Source: CAYYYP01 sp964475985
GTDB taxonomy: Bacteria; Bdellovibrionota; UBA1018; CAYHWW01
Assembly (NCBI GenBank): GCA_964475985.1
Contig: CAYYYP010000006.1
Span: 44,695 to 108,694, forward strand
DNA length: 64,000 nt
Direction of reading: 5' to 3'
This document shows, piece after piece, positions 17,616-26,793 of the stretch. The notes beneath the pieces were generated by a model that saw nothing but the letters and a program-made list of their open reading frames with translations, searched no databases and had not been told where the DNA came from. Positions within the stretch are counted from its first letter, which is position 1. The number at the start of each line of letters is the position of its first letter. Position numbers and translations under genes: made by a program.

Positions 17616-19199
17616 ATGAGTATGAATTATCAAGAGCTTGCAAAAACCGCCGATGCCCTGAAATCCGAATTTCCGTTGGGTTTGAAGCGAGTGGGGCTGA
17701 TCGAATTTTTAAGTCCAAATGCTCCGCTTCCCGTAAGTGATTTGAATCTTGGTTTTGAAACTGAAACTGGGGAAATTCTAGTTTTTTGTTTTCGGGCTCC
17801 CTGGGTAGGACTCTATTTTTTATCTTCAGAGTTCCTCAGGGATTTGTTTAAAGCTCAGGGGCAAAGCATTCTGTGGAAACCCGTTTCCCAATTCTCCCAG
17901 GCCTTTGGTGGCATAAATTTTTTGCTGGGCAAGGAAATCATAGGCATCGAGTCCCTTTCACTCTGGCCCAATGATCGTGTGGTAGAGCTTTCGCTGGTTT
18001 ATGAAGAAAACGCGAGGTCCCAAGGTACTTCCTCTCCTCAGCAGACGGCAGTTTTTCGGGCCCAACTTTTTCCGGCCAAACCCAATTGGGAATTTGAAGC
18101 GGCTGGCCAAAAACTCGGATGGCGAGGAGAGATCTCAAATTTGCCGAGGCCTACTGCGGCATTTGCTTTAGGCCAGGTGAGGGACATCTTCCAGGGATTG
18201 GCGGCGAAGTCCTTTTTGCGTGTGGTCGCGGACCATTTTTTAAAATTAAGATTTGCTGAATCTCGTAAGCTTTTCATGGAGCGAATTTTTGTCTGGGTAC
18301 GGTCGCGCCAAGCCCATTTTCGTAAGATTTCACAGGAACTGGAATCCTCAAAACGGGAATCCGAAAAAGCACAAAAGCTTAGATTATACGGCGAAACCTT
18401 GAAATCCGTTCTGCATGAGTATCCTAAAACTTGGCGGGGTTCGGCCATTCAGGTTGATGGGCTTGAAATCCCCATCCAGGAAGGCTTGAGCCTACCTGAG
18501 CAAAGCGCAAAGTTTTTTCATAACGCCAGAAAGTTTGAGCGTACGGAAATTGAAGTCAAAGCTAGGGAGACTACTATTTCATCCGTTCTGCAAAAGCTCA
18601 CCAGGGTTGCGCAGGCGCTTTTGCAGTTAGCAAAAAACTCTGAAGACCTCTCCTTTGACCTAGTCCAGGAAGCTCAGAAGATTTTTCGGGAAGAGGCGCT
18701 TACTGAAGGTACGGAATTTATAGCGGGACTTGCGCATAAAAAACCTGCGGCATCCGTACCAAAACGACAGAAGCTATTTGAGAAAGCTGGCCTTAAATCC
18801 TATTCCTCCAAGGAAGGCCACCGGATTTGGGTGGGGCGCAACGCGAAAGAGAATGAAGAGCTCGTGATGAGACTCGCTAAGGGCAACGATCTATGGATGC
18901 ACCTTAAAGGCAAACCGGGAGCGCACGTTGTGGTGCAAGCCCAGAAAAATAAATCTGTATCGCTCGAGACGCTTCTGGACGCGGCCCTGCTTTGCGCTTT
19001 TTATTCTGACGTAAAAGTAGGAAGCAAGGTTGAGGTGGACTATACGCCCCGAAAAAATGTGAAACGAATTTCTGGCGGAAATAAGGGTAGAAAACCCGGA
19101 AAAGATTCTGGCAAACAGTTTTTAGTCACTTATTCGCAGAATAAAACGTTGATGGTTGGCGTGACCCAAGAAAAACTTCAGGCCGCTTTATCGCGGTAA
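17616..19199 (+). CDS. rqcH: NFACT-family ribosome quality control protein (RqcH-like)
   Basis: A 527-residue NFACT protein. RqcH binds split 50S subunits carrying peptidyl-tRNA, recruits tRNA-Ala and adds alanine tails that mark stalled chains for degradation; older annotations call the family fibronectin-binding. The NFACT-N domain includes WPNDRVVELSLV with D120-R121, the DR pair needed for tailing in characterised homologues. A coiled coil follows (about 230-280 and 300-360), then the NFACT-R domain with VGRNAKENEELVMRLAKGND and LWMHLKGKPGAHVVV, and a basic tail. It starts at ATG 17616 with AAGAAGGGG upstream; the TTG at 17589 is rejected. The 3' end overlaps the convergent nucleotidyltransferase gene by 22 bases. 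Its divergence from mutS2 supports a shared role in ribosome rescue. Confidence 0.92.
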   Translation: MSMNYQELAKTADALKSEFPLGLKRVGLIEFLSPNAPLPVSDLNLGFETETGEILVFCFRAPWVGLYFLSSEFLRDLFKAQGQSILWKPVSQFSQAFGGINFLLGKEIIGIESLSLWPNDRVVELSLVYEENARSQGTSSPQQTAVFRAQLFPAKPNWEFEAAGQKLGWRGEISNLPRPTAAFALGQVRDIFQGLAAKSFLRVVADHFLKLRFAESRKLFMERIFVWVRSRQAHFRKISQELESSKRESEKAQKLRLYGETLKSVLHEYPKTWRGSAIQVDGLEIPIQEGLSLPEQSAKFFHNARKFERTEIEVKARETTISSVLQKLTRVAQALLQLAKNSEDLSFDLVQEAQKIFREEALTEGTEFIAGLAHKKPAASVPKRQKLFEKAGLKSYSSKEGHRIWVGRNAKENEELVMRLAKGNDLWMHLKGKPGAHVVVQAQKNKSVSLETLLDAALLCAFYSDVKVGSKVEVDYTPRKNVKRISGGNKGRKPGKDSGKQFLVTYSQNKTLMVGVTQEKLQAALSR

Positions 19200-20326
19200 A
19201 GGATTTTCATAAGCCGGGCTTTTTTTTCTTCCTTTAAAAATTTTCCAAGCTCCTGGCCGACAATGTTTTGCCCTTGCGCTGTCGTGATCAGTTCCCGCTG
19301 GAAAGCTGACCAGCTGGCATGAAACTTCGTAAGTGGGTCTTTTGCAGCCATAAGTTTTTGCCATACCTTGGCCTTGGGCAATTTGGTAAGCTGCCTTACT
19401 TCCCTTAGGGAAGCTTCATGGGTACTAAAATTCTGCCAAAGAATTTCGTCTCCGAATTCTAAGGGAGACTCGCATCTAAAAATTTTAGCAAAGTTTTGGG
19501 TCGTGTAAAATTCTGCGTTAGCTAAGCAGAGATCTGACTTAAGATCGGAATCTTTCGTGATGCTCATTAGAAATCCGAGCCAAATCTCTGGACGTAACGC
19601 TAGATGTTTTGTGATGGGTAAATTCTTAACCGCTTCGGCAAATTTTTTTTCAGGTAGCGAGGTAAAAATGTAGGGGGCAAGCCCTAGCTTCTGAACTCTT
19701 TTTAGAAACAGAGCTGCGCCAGGACCACCTAAGGCTAACATGACTTCGTGACGGATGCGTTCCCTGGAGATGTGTCGAAGCATTTTTTTGCACTGTTTAA
19801 GTGCTAGGAACGTTTTTGACTCAATATCAAAATCCAATTGAGCACTAAAGCGAAGTGCCCGAAGAATTCGAAGGCCATCTTCAGAAAACCTTTTTTCTGC
19901 TCGGCCCACGCTTCGAATAAGTTCTGACTTAAGATCGGCTAGGCCATGGGTAAAATCCATGACCTGGCCCTGAACCAGGTCTAAATAAATTGAATTTATG
20001 GTGAAGTCCCGCCGTAAGGCATCGGACAGCGCGGTGCCGGCCTTAACGTACTGTGGCCTTCGCCCATCTTTATAGGGACCGTCCTTACGGAGAGTAGCTA
20101 CGTCGATATCCGGATGATTTTTGAGCTTCAGAATCCCAAAGGCAAGACCCACTTCAAGGTTATCGGGAAAGATTTTTATGAGCTCATCGCGGGGCGCGTC
20201 GGTAACGACGTCCCAGTCCTTAGGTTTGCGTTTCAGAATGAGGTCCCTAAGGCTTCCTCCCGTAAGGTATGCCCGAAAACCAGCGGCCTTAAGTTTGTCG
20301 GCGGTCTGCAGTACGGATTCTGGCAA
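19178..20326 (-). CDS. CCA tRNA nucleotidyltransferase / poly(A) polymerase
   Basis: A class II nucleotidyltransferase of 382 residues. The head-domain signature is clear: YLTGGSLRDLILKRKPKDWD, followed by RRDFTINSIYLDL and GLRILRALRFSAQLDF in the neck. Proteins of this size may be CCA-adding enzymes, poly(A) polymerases (PcnB) or split CC/A enzymes, and sequence alone does not decide, so no symbol is given. It acts on RNA 3' ends in the cytoplasm. It lies 13 bases downstream of the Pro-rich secreted gene on the same strand. Confidence 0.9.
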   Translation of the reverse strand: MPESVLQTADKLKAAGFRAYLTGGSLRDLILKRKPKDWDVVTDAPRDELIKIFPDNLEVGLAFGILKLKNHPDIDVATLRKDGPYKDGRRPQYVKAGTALSDALRRDFTINSIYLDLVQGQVMDFTHGLADLKSELIRSVGRAEKRFSEDGLRILRALRFSAQLDFDIESKTFLALKQCKKMLRHISRERIRHEVMLALGGPGAALFLKRVQKLGLAPYIFTSLPEKKFAEAVKNLPITKHLALRPEIWLGFLMSITKDSDLKSDLCLANAEFYTTQNFAKIFRCESPLEFGDEILWQNFSTHEASLREVRQLTKLPKAKVWQKLMAAKDPLTKFHASWSAFQRELITTAQGQNIVGQELGKFLKEEKKARLMKILYRDKAA

Positions 20327-20339
20327 ATCCTTTAAAAAA

Positions 20340-20888
20340 TCAATCGGGATCTACCTCAAGATTTTCCGTACCTGTCTGAACATTACTTCGTAATGGCAAG
20401 GACTGTGCTTCATCTGGGGTTAAGCCGCGATCTGGCCGAGCGCCAGTAACTCTACGGTGCTCTTCTAGATTATCCCGGCCTGATCGATTACTTGGAATCG
20501 CCTTAGGGTTTCGCGGACGCGGAACCCGACCAGCGGGGGAGGGGTTTTGAAGAGTGCTGGGTTGTCCAGCCGGAACTGCAGGGCCTGATGGTACGTTTGG
20601 AGTAAGGGGTACCGATAATGAGTTTGGGTTTGCCGAAGGATTAGCGTTTGGAGGATTTTGGGATGGCGCCAGCGAAGGAGATTGGGCCGGTGAAGCGGGC
20701 ATGGAGTTATTTACCGGGGTTGGGGCCGACAACGCCGGCGTAGGAGAGGGAGTTGCCGCGCCGCCGTTTGCGGGACTTGCAACCTGCGAAAATGCCTTAA
20801 GTACAATTACTGGGTTAAGCGTTAAAGCCATAATGATGAAGAGCGCACGTCCATAAATTTTATGTGAAAAAGAAATATGTTTTGCCAT
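20340..20888 (-). CDS. Pro/Ser/Ala-rich exported protein of unknown function
   Basis: A 182-residue protein starting with a basic n-region and one hydrophobic segment (about residues 13-32) that may be a signal peptide or anchor, followed by about 100 residues almost wholly of Pro, Ala, Ser, Asn and Thr, and then a charged C-terminus (RDNLEEHRRVTG). Composition suggests a disordered periplasmic or wall-spanning segment. No domain is recognised. It is followed after 13 bases by the nucleotidyltransferase gene, probably in one transcript, and diverges from the RlmI-like gene. Confidence 0.6.
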   Translation of the reverse strand: MAKHISFSHKIYGRALFIIMALTLNPVIVLKAFSQVASPANGGAATPSPTPALSAPTPVNNSMPASPAQSPSLAPSQNPPNANPSANPNSLSVPLTPNVPSGPAVPAGQPSTLQNPSPAGRVPRPRNPKAIPSNRSGRDNLEEHRRVTGARPDRGLTPDEAQSLPLRSNVQTGTENLEVDPD

Positions 20889-20916
20889 GGCTTGAAGTTA
20901 GCATTCGTTCATTAAA

Positions 20917-22203
20917 ATGAAAAACAAACTTCCGATGATTTATTTGCAAAGCGCACCGGATACTGACGGCAGATTTGCTAAAAACTTTTCAAAATCAAGG
21001 TTTGAGCGCTTTCAATCACCGCATGTCTTTTTAAATGAAGTGGATTGGCCGCGTATCGTCAAAGACGGCCTGGATCAATTGACTCCGGGTACCATTACCG
21101 TTCTCGCAAATCCTAAAGGTCAGCCCTTAGCGTGCGGTTTTTTTAATCCTATTTCTAAAATTGTATTTAGAGTGCTTAAAAAAGGCAGTTTTGATGATGT
21201 TCCACTTACGGAAAATTTAGAGAAGATCGTAGAACAAAGGCTTGATGCAGCCTTGCAAAAACGACGTCGAATTTTCCCTCGTTCTAGTTTTAGGCTTTGT
21301 TTTGGGGAGAGCGACGGACTTCCCGGACTCATCATTGACCTTTTTGAGACCACCGAAGCCGGCGATAAATTAAGGGCGGTGATTCAGTGCCATAGCGCAG
21401 GGGCCGACCAATTGATTCTACCGGCACAACGTTGGCTTGAGAAAAACCTCATTGTGGCGTCCGGCGTGATTCGCAACGACCTTGATGTGAGAAAACGCGA
21501 AGGCGTGCGAGAATATGTCGAAGTTTGGGGGGCGGACTTTGATGAAACCCAAGTTTTTGCCCGCGAAGGTGATTTACGTTTTTTTGTTGATTTAAAAGCG
21601 GGGCAGAAAACCGGGTATTTCTACGATCACCGTGCCAATCGGCAGGCATTTGCCGAGCGTACTCAAGGAAAATTAGGGTTGGATGCTTTTAGCTACGTAG
21701 GTGCCTGGGGATTAGCGATGGCAAAAAAAAATTCGGCAATGAAAGTTTTTTGCGTCGACATTTCGGGCGACTCTTTAGAGTTGCTTCTGCGTAACGCTAA
21801 AGAGAACAATTTGAGTTCACAAATTGAAATTGTTGAAGCTGACTTTTTAAGGGATGAGGCGTTGTCGGCGACACTAGGTTTGCAGAGTTTTGACGCCGTA
21901 GCCTGTGATCCACCCTCCATGAGCGGGCATGGTAAAGATTCTCAGAGCAGCCTAAAGGCCCATGAACGCTGCCTTTACCGGGCCATGGACTTTTTAGCCC
22001 CTCAAGGAATTTTGGCTTTTTCCGCCTGTAGCTTTCATCTCACTTGGGATGACCTTTTTGAAATGTCGGCCAGGGTTTTTCGTAGTCGTATGGAGCAGGT
22101 CTGCGTCAGCTACCAAGGTGGGCAGGATTCCGATCATCCGGTTTTAACGTCGCTTCCAGAAACTAGATATTTAAAGTGCATGTTTTTAGAAAGGTTACGA
22201 TGA
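20917..22203 (+). CDS. RlmI-like class I rRNA (cytosine-C5) methyltransferase
   Basis: A 428-residue SAM-dependent methyltransferase like RlmI (23S rRNA m5C1962) and relatives. The PUA domain (about residues 35-110, including VLANPKGQPLACGFFNP) is followed by an EEHUD-like region and a Rossmann domain with KTGYFYDHRANR, FSYVGAWGLAMAKK (SAM loop) and ACDPPSM (catalytic region), with FSACSFHL containing the Cys typical of m5C enzymes. The first ATG at 20917 lacks an obvious ribosome site. The stop overlaps the murI start as ATGA, implying co-translation. Confidence 0.87.
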   Translation: MKNKLPMIYLQSAPDTDGRFAKNFSKSRFERFQSPHVFLNEVDWPRIVKDGLDQLTPGTITVLANPKGQPLACGFFNPISKIVFRVLKKGSFDDVPLTENLEKIVEQRLDAALQKRRRIFPRSSFRLCFGESDGLPGLIIDLFETTEAGDKLRAVIQCHSAGADQLILPAQRWLEKNLIVASGVIRNDLDVRKREGVREYVEVWGADFDETQVFAREGDLRFFVDLKAGQKTGYFYDHRANRQAFAERTQGKLGLDAFSYVGAWGLAMAKKNSAMKVFCVDISGDSLELLLRNAKENNLSSQIEIVEADFLRDEALSATLGLQSFDAVACDPPSMSGHGKDSQSSLKAHERCLYRAMDFLAPQGILAFSACSFHLTWDDLFEMSARVFRSRMEQVCVSYQGGQDSDHPVLTSLPETRYLKCMFLERLR

Positions 22204-23024
22204 GTAGGGAAAATCAAAGGATGAAAATCGGGGTTTTTGATTCAGGGATCGGAGGCCTAACCGTTCTGCGGGAACTCGTAAAAGCGTTGCCCCACGTGGA
22301 TTTTTTTTATTTCGGAGACACCGCCAACGTTCCCTACGGCACAAAATCGCCTGACCAAATACGAAGTCTATGTTTTTCGGCGGCGAAGGTCATGAAGCGC
22401 CAGAATATCGACGGCCTGGTGATTGCCTGCAACACGGCCTCAAGTTTAGCGCTTGATGTCTTTGAGAAGGCCATGGGTAAGCGCCCAGTAATGGGGGTAG
22501 TTGAGGCGGGAGTGCAGGGCGTACTTTTAGAAGCGAATAAAAGGTCAGTCCTCGTTAAACAAATTCCGGTGGTAGTTTTTGCCACTCGGGCTACGGTGAA
22601 CAGTGGAGTATATAAAAAGTATTTATTGAAAGCAGGGCTTAGCCGCGTAGAAGAAGTGGCATGCCCGCTCTTAGTTCCGATGATTGAAGAAGGTTTTCTG
22701 GATCATCCGATTCTAGTGAAAACCGTTGATTGGTATGTTCACCAATCAAAGCTCATACAAAAACTCCCATCGGCAACGGAAGGCATTTTACTTCTGGGCT
22801 GTACGCACTACCCGTGGATTGAACCACTTTTTGCGAAGCGATTAAAAAAATGGCGGGTCGTAAATTCAGCAAAAACCGTAGCTGATCAATTGCACCTACT
22901 TTTAGAGGATGAAGCGGCAAGGGCAATGCCCAGGAGAAAGAGCCGGCTTGAATTTTTATTCTCCGATCCCTCAGGCCTGATGGGCGTTCCCCTCTTGGCC
23001 AAGCGAGAAATCCAGCGCCTTTAA
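22200..23024 (+). CDS. murI: Glutamate racemase
   Basis: Interconverts L- and D-glutamate to supply D-glutamate for peptidoglycan. The N-terminus KIGVFDSGIGGLTVLREL and YFGDTANVPYGTKS are family hallmarks; the two catalytic cysteines lie in ACNTASS and GCTHYPW. The 274-residue length is normal. The start at ATG 22200 overlaps the upstream stop as ATGA; a second ATG at 22221 would also give a complete enzyme, and a start at 22176 is unlikely. Confidence 0.95.
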   Translation: MSRENQRMKIGVFDSGIGGLTVLRELVKALPHVDFFYFGDTANVPYGTKSPDQIRSLCFSAAKVMKRQNIDGLVIACNTASSLALDVFEKAMGKRPVMGVVEAGVQGVLLEANKRSVLVKQIPVVVFATRATVNSGVYKKYLLKAGLSRVEEVACPLLVPMIEEGFLDHPILVKTVDWYVHQSKLIQKLPSATEGILLLGCTHYPWIEPLFAKRLKKWRVVNSAKTVADQLHLLLEDEAARAMPRRKSRLEFLFSDPSGLMGVPLLAKREIQRL

Positions 23025-23107
23025 AAATTCAATCCGCCAGATTTTACAAACCTTTCGGCAATGGTTATTCCTGATCCTTTCTTAAGAAACGGGTTTTGGG
23101 GGGCAAT

Positions 23108-24388
23108 TTGAAAAAAATTCTATGGGTTTTCATTTTTCAGGTATTTGCGCAATTTCCAAAGGAATGCTTAGCCGACGGTTTTGAAGTTTTGTGGAATTGT
23201 AATCTTCCCGCCCCCGCTGCTGTGGGTTGCAATGATGTTGTGAGATCTTTGGGCGAGCGATGGCCTTCTTTAAATTTAGAAGCTCCAGCGGCTTTAGCAA
23301 AAGTAAGGATTGAGCTCACGCGCCGGGATGAGGCGGGGCGGCGGGTTTACCTCGTTCGAGCCTTTGAAATGAATCATGGGGTTTATGCTGAGCTACCAAA
23401 TGTGATGTTTGGTCGAATCGTCAATGACGGCGCGCCAAGCAATATCGAAACGGGTATGGTGGTAGGATTTATTCAACAAGCCCTTCTGGTTTTTTTCACC
23501 CAAACTGCGCCTAGTACCGAACAAAATGGGCAGTTCGCCGCTAACTATCAACTGCCGCAACCTCAATTGGGCCGGCGCTCCCGAACCGGCACAAATTGGT
23601 ATTTTGCGCCAGGTATGTCCATCTATGCCTCCGGCGGGCAAGGCCTGGATATGAACGGCAGCATTTCTGAGACCGTAAATTATTCAACGAGGCGCTGGCG
23701 TTTTCGGCATGATGCCAATGTGGGTTATCGACGAGTGCGGTTCACGGATGGCACTACCGGCACCATAACCGATGCCGATGTGTTTAGTTATGGCGGAAGT
23801 TTTCTGGTTCTAAGATCCCTTTCCTCCCATGTGAACATTGCGGCTATGACCGGCTACTCCCATGATCCCAGGCAAAACTATGATCATTCCATCTCAGGGC
23901 AGTTAGCCATCGAATGGATACGGGTCCCTGCCCAACAAACCCTTTCGCACAATTTCGCGCTCCGGTACTCCATGGGCCCGGTCTGGAATCAATACATGGC
24001 AACCACCACATTAGGCCAGAACAGGGATTTGTTTGTGCAACACACCGCCAGTGCCCTGGCATTTCTGCACTTTGAAGCCGCTGATCTCAGCGCTTCCGTA
24101 AACGCGACGACAAACTTGCCAAGATTCGATTTTCCAAGGTTTAATTTTGGGCTCTCTGCGTCCATGCGCCCTACGGCAAGGGTTACCATATCGGCATGGG
24201 GCAATCTCGGTTATCTGCCGCAGCGCTTCAATACTTGGGTCACGCCACCTAATGACGATCTTGCGGTCCTAAGCTCATTTGGTGCGGGCTTTGGCGAAGT
24301 CATTTATCAAATTGGTTTGGACGCAAAGTTCATCCTAGGTGCCGAAAATGACTTCCGCGGAGATCGACGCATGGATGATTTTAACTAA
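23108..24388 (+). CDS. Predicted outer-membrane beta-barrel protein
   Basis: A 426-residue protein with a signal peptide (KKILWVFIFQVFAQF, cleavage near CLA-D). An N-terminal soluble region (about residues 22-150) with two or three Cys precedes a long region of alternating polar/hydrophobic strands with many Tyr, Trp, Phe and Asn, as in outer-membrane barrels. I cannot name a family. It seems to start at TTG 23108 with GGGGGGCAA upstream; a TTG at 23096 lies inside that G-rich ribosome site and is less likely. It follows murI after 83 bases. Confidence 0.68.
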   Translation: MKKILWVFIFQVFAQFPKECLADGFEVLWNCNLPAPAAVGCNDVVRSLGERWPSLNLEAPAALAKVRIELTRRDEAGRRVYLVRAFEMNHGVYAELPNVMFGRIVNDGAPSNIETGMVVGFIQQALLVFFTQTAPSTEQNGQFAANYQLPQPQLGRRSRTGTNWYFAPGMSIYASGGQGLDMNGSISETVNYSTRRWRFRHDANVGYRRVRFTDGTTGTITDADVFSYGGSFLVLRSLSSHVNIAAMTGYSHDPRQNYDHSISGQLAIEWIRVPAQQTLSHNFALRYSMGPVWNQYMATTTLGQNRDLFVQHTASALAFLHFEAADLSASVNATTNLPRFDFPRFNFGLSASMRPTARVTISAWGNLGYLPQRFNTWVTPPNDDLAVLSSFGAGFGEVIYQIGLDAKFILGAENDFRGDRRMDDFN

Positions 24389-24408
24389 GGTATTATCCTA
24401 GCAAAGAG

Positions 24409-24768
24409 TTACGGCCTGACCCATCGCCAACGAAAAGCTCCTTGATTTGCGCGTCCGGCCAAGATGAGCAGATCTTCATCCTTAAGCTCCCGGAAACTAT
24501 CCAGCAGTTCCTCGCGATCCAGGCGGTAAGGATTGGTCGAAAATTCAAATTTCATGACCAGCCTTGAGGTGCCTTCAATGTAAAAACTTCCCGCGTGAAA
24601 TTCGTTACGATCAATGGACGCGCTACAAATCGCAATGGAAAATTTTCCTTCTGGCGTGATGAGCATGAGACCCTTGGCGTCTTCGGACCATGGTTTTCTT
24701 TTTCCAGGTGCATCATCAATTTCATAACTTACGAGATTCCAGGTGCCGACAAGATCAAAGCGCAACAT
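24409..24768 (-). CDS. Lipocalin-like domain protein
   Basis: A 119-residue protein with the start pattern LVGTWNLVSYEIDDAPGKRK and GLMLITPEGKFSIAI of the lipocalin-like (Lipocalin_5) family, small barrels that may bind hydrophobic ligands. No signal peptide, so it is probably cytoplasmic. The ligand is unknown. It lies 50 bases downstream of purE on the same strand and may be the last gene of the glycolytic run. Its 3' end faces the barrel gene. Confidence 0.75.
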   Translation of the reverse strand: MLRFDLVGTWNLVSYEIDDAPGKRKPWSEDAKGLMLITPEGKFSIAICSASIDRNEFHAGSFYIEGTSRLVMKFEFSTNPYRLDREELLDSFRELKDEDLLILAGRANQGAFRWRWVRP

Positions 24769-24818
24769 GGCCTGAGATTAAATGCAGAAAGGAAAGGAGT
24801 CTACAGGTACTTGAAATA

Positions 24819-25337
24819 TTAGGTCTTGTTTTCCAGGGATAACTTTTGCACCCGCACATTCATCGCTTTGACTTTGGTTTGCATTCCTTTGCGGTGCTTT
24901 TCGAGTTTCAACGCCAATGCTTTGTTGCGGGTACCAAGGATTTGAACCGCTAAGAGTGCGGCATTTTCCGCATTTCCAATGGCTACCGTGGCCACGGGAA
25001 TTCCCTTTGGCATTTGTACGATGGAAAGCAGGGCATCTTCCCCTTGAAGGCTACCCGTAATTATCGGTACTCCAATCACGGGCAGGGTGGTTAAAGATGC
25101 AACCATGCCAGGCAGATGGGCTGCACCGCCCGCACCCGCAATGATGACTAATAAACCTCTTCGTCTCGCAGTTTTTGCGTAGGCCATCATGGTTTCAGGG
25201 GTTCGGTGCGCGGAGAGCACGCGGACTTCAAACGGAACCTTAAACGACTTTAATAAAGTACAAGCTTGGTCCATGACCGGGGCGTCTGATTCGCTGCCCA
25301 TGATGATGCCGACTAATACCTTTGATTTTTTCGCCAT
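24819..25337 (-). CDS. purE: N5-carboxyaminoimidazole ribonucleotide mutase
   Basis: Purine biosynthesis enzyme that moves the carboxyl group of N5-CAIR to give CAIR. The active-site motifs are clear: VGIIMGSESDAPVM, VLSAHRTPE and AGAGGAAHLPGMVA, with PVIGVPI following. The 172-residue length is normal. It ends about 50 bases before the lipocalin-like gene and starts 26 bases after the unknown gene. No purK, its usual partner, is present nearby; bacteria lacking PurK may use a class II PurE, but which class this is cannot be decided here. Confidence 0.96.
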   Translation of the reverse strand: MAKKSKVLVGIIMGSESDAPVMDQACTLLKSFKVPFEVRVLSAHRTPETMMAYAKTARRRGLLVIIAGAGGAAHLPGMVASLTTLPVIGVPIITGSLQGEDALLSIVQMPKGIPVATVAIGNAENAALLAVQILGTRNKALALKLEKHRKGMQTKVKAMNVRVQKLSLENKT

Positions 25338-25363
25338 GAGATTCTCCTAATAAAGTGAAATCC

Positions 25364-26353
25364 TCACTGATAAAGATCAAGCAAGTCTTTGATTTTCGCC
25401 GTGACCTCGGAACGTTCGACCCATTCCTTAAATGCTTCCCAGTCACTGACGCTGCGCGGAGTGTGGGTGATCTTCAGCGTATCGTTCTCAAAACTAGGAT
25501 CCCCGAATACGGAGGTTCGTGGCGGAAGGTACAACCGCCTGAGTTTATCTATGCGCAGCTCAGAGAGCCTGGAGAGTTCTGGTTGAGCCACATTGAAAAG
25601 TGATACTCTGAGCTCATCGCCCGATTGAAACTTCTTCTGCGCAATGATGTCTAGGGCGGATTTCGGAGAGAATTTTTTAGAAAGTAAAAGCGCCCAGTTA
25701 AAAACTTCCTTGCTGTGAATGGCAGAGATTCCAAAGCGCTTGATGACTTCAAGGATTGCGCCGCGGACTTCGTCAGTTAACGAAAGGGCTAGTTCAAATA
25801 CCGACGGCTCCCATTTCTTCTGGTAAATAAATTGGCTCTCTTCCAAGGTGAGCCCTACAAATTTCCCGTGTTCCGTTAGGCTGCTGAGGTGTGGCTCAAG
25901 ACCTGCCTCGGTAAGCGCAAATTCCCAATAGGGCGGTAACTTTTTTGAACTGAAATCGTACTTGAAATGCTGCTCTAAAACGTGAAGGGCGTTCACCCAT
26001 TCGATTTCAATCGGACTTTCTGCTGAAAAGCTGGTTTTTAAAAAGAGACCAAAGGCTTCAAGTTCAGAGCCAACCTTCATCACATGAAGTGGAATCACGC
26101 GGTCATCGTAACCATTGGTGACTAACGTCCCTTTAGGATGCCAAGCCCAGAGTTCAGAATGTTTCGTAGACTTTTGGGGAAAGGAACAAGCCCAAAGAAA
26201 AGCATCGGGCGTTTCTTCCAGCCGTTTTGATTCTCGTACAAACCGCCAATTTTGAGCTGGAAAATAAAGTTCGCTAAATTTCGCACTGCGAAACTGGGGG
26301 GCCGTACCGCCATTAATGCTTTTGGGTGGCATCTTTTGCATCAGCTGGAGCAA
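25364..26353 (-). CDS. Conserved-looking protein of unknown function in the glycolytic run
   Basis: A 329-residue soluble protein with no signal peptide, membrane segment or motif that I recognise. It is rich in Trp and Phe in the N-terminal half (AQNWRFVRESKRL, LWAWHPKGT) and helical and charged in the C-terminal half (EAFKEWVERSEVTAKIKDLL). Three ATG codons (26353, 26341, 26332) could start it, all within the end of secG in another frame, so it is probably translated together with secG. Its position between secG and purE suggests housekeeping, but the role is unknown. Confidence 0.7.
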   Translation of the reverse strand: MLQLMQKMPPKSINGGTAPQFRSAKFSELYFPAQNWRFVRESKRLEETPDAFLWACSFPQKSTKHSELWAWHPKGTLVTNGYDDRVIPLHVMKVGSELEAFGLFLKTSFSAESPIEIEWVNALHVLEQHFKYDFSSKKLPPYWEFALTEAGLEPHLSSLTEHGKFVGLTLEESQFIYQKKWEPSVFELALSLTDEVRGAILEVIKRFGISAIHSKEVFNWALLLSKKFSPKSALDIIAQKKFQSGDELRVSLFNVAQPELSRLSELRIDKLRRLYLPPRTSVFGDPSFENDTLKITHTPRSVSDWEAFKEWVERSEVTAKIKDLLDLYQ

Positions 26354-26759
26354 CGGGCGCCGCCGCCGGGGCTGTCGCTGCCGGTGCAGTTACCGGAGCT
26401 TCGGCCGTAGTTGCAGCAGCAGGAGTGCCCGCCGGAGCTGACGCAGTGGTTCCCGTTCCCGTATTCGTCGCGGTCACGGTTGAGGTGACGGTACTTTTTT
26501 GAGCTGAGGAATCAAATACAGATTTTTTTGAGCCTGCCTTTGCAATCGTAATGACTAAAGAGGTCGTCATAAAAATCGCAGCTAAAGCCGCCGTAAATTT
26601 AGTGAAAAAATTTGCTCCGCCTGAGCTACCAAAAATAGTTTGGCTTGAGCCCCCAAAGGAGCCTCCGATTCCGCCTCCTTCACGACTAGGTTGAATGAGG
26701 ACTACTACGACAAGCAGAAGTGCAACGACAATATGGATGACAGTAACGATTGTGAGCAT
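26313..26759 (-). CDS. secG: Preprotein translocase subunit SecG
   Basis: Accessory subunit of the SecYEG channel. Two transmembrane segments (about residues 3-21 and 55-75) flank the conserved VLIQPSREGGGIGGSFGG and FGSSGGANFFTKFT. The C-terminal 60 residues are Ala/Thr/Pro-rich, longer than the roughly 75-110 residues seen in most SecG, and probably disordered. ATG 26759 is preferred over GTG 26765. The linkage with tpiA, pgk and gapA is common in bacteria. Confidence 0.93.
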   Translation of the reverse strand: MLTIVTVIHIVVALLLVVVVLIQPSREGGGIGGSFGGSSQTIFGSSGGANFFTKFTAALAAIFMTTSLVITIAKAGSKKSVFDSSAQKSTVTSTVTATNTGTGTTASAPAGTPAAATTAEAPVTAPAATAPAAAPVAPADAKDATQKH

Positions 26760-26793
26760 GATCACGCAGATATATCGATGCGGGCGCGCATAA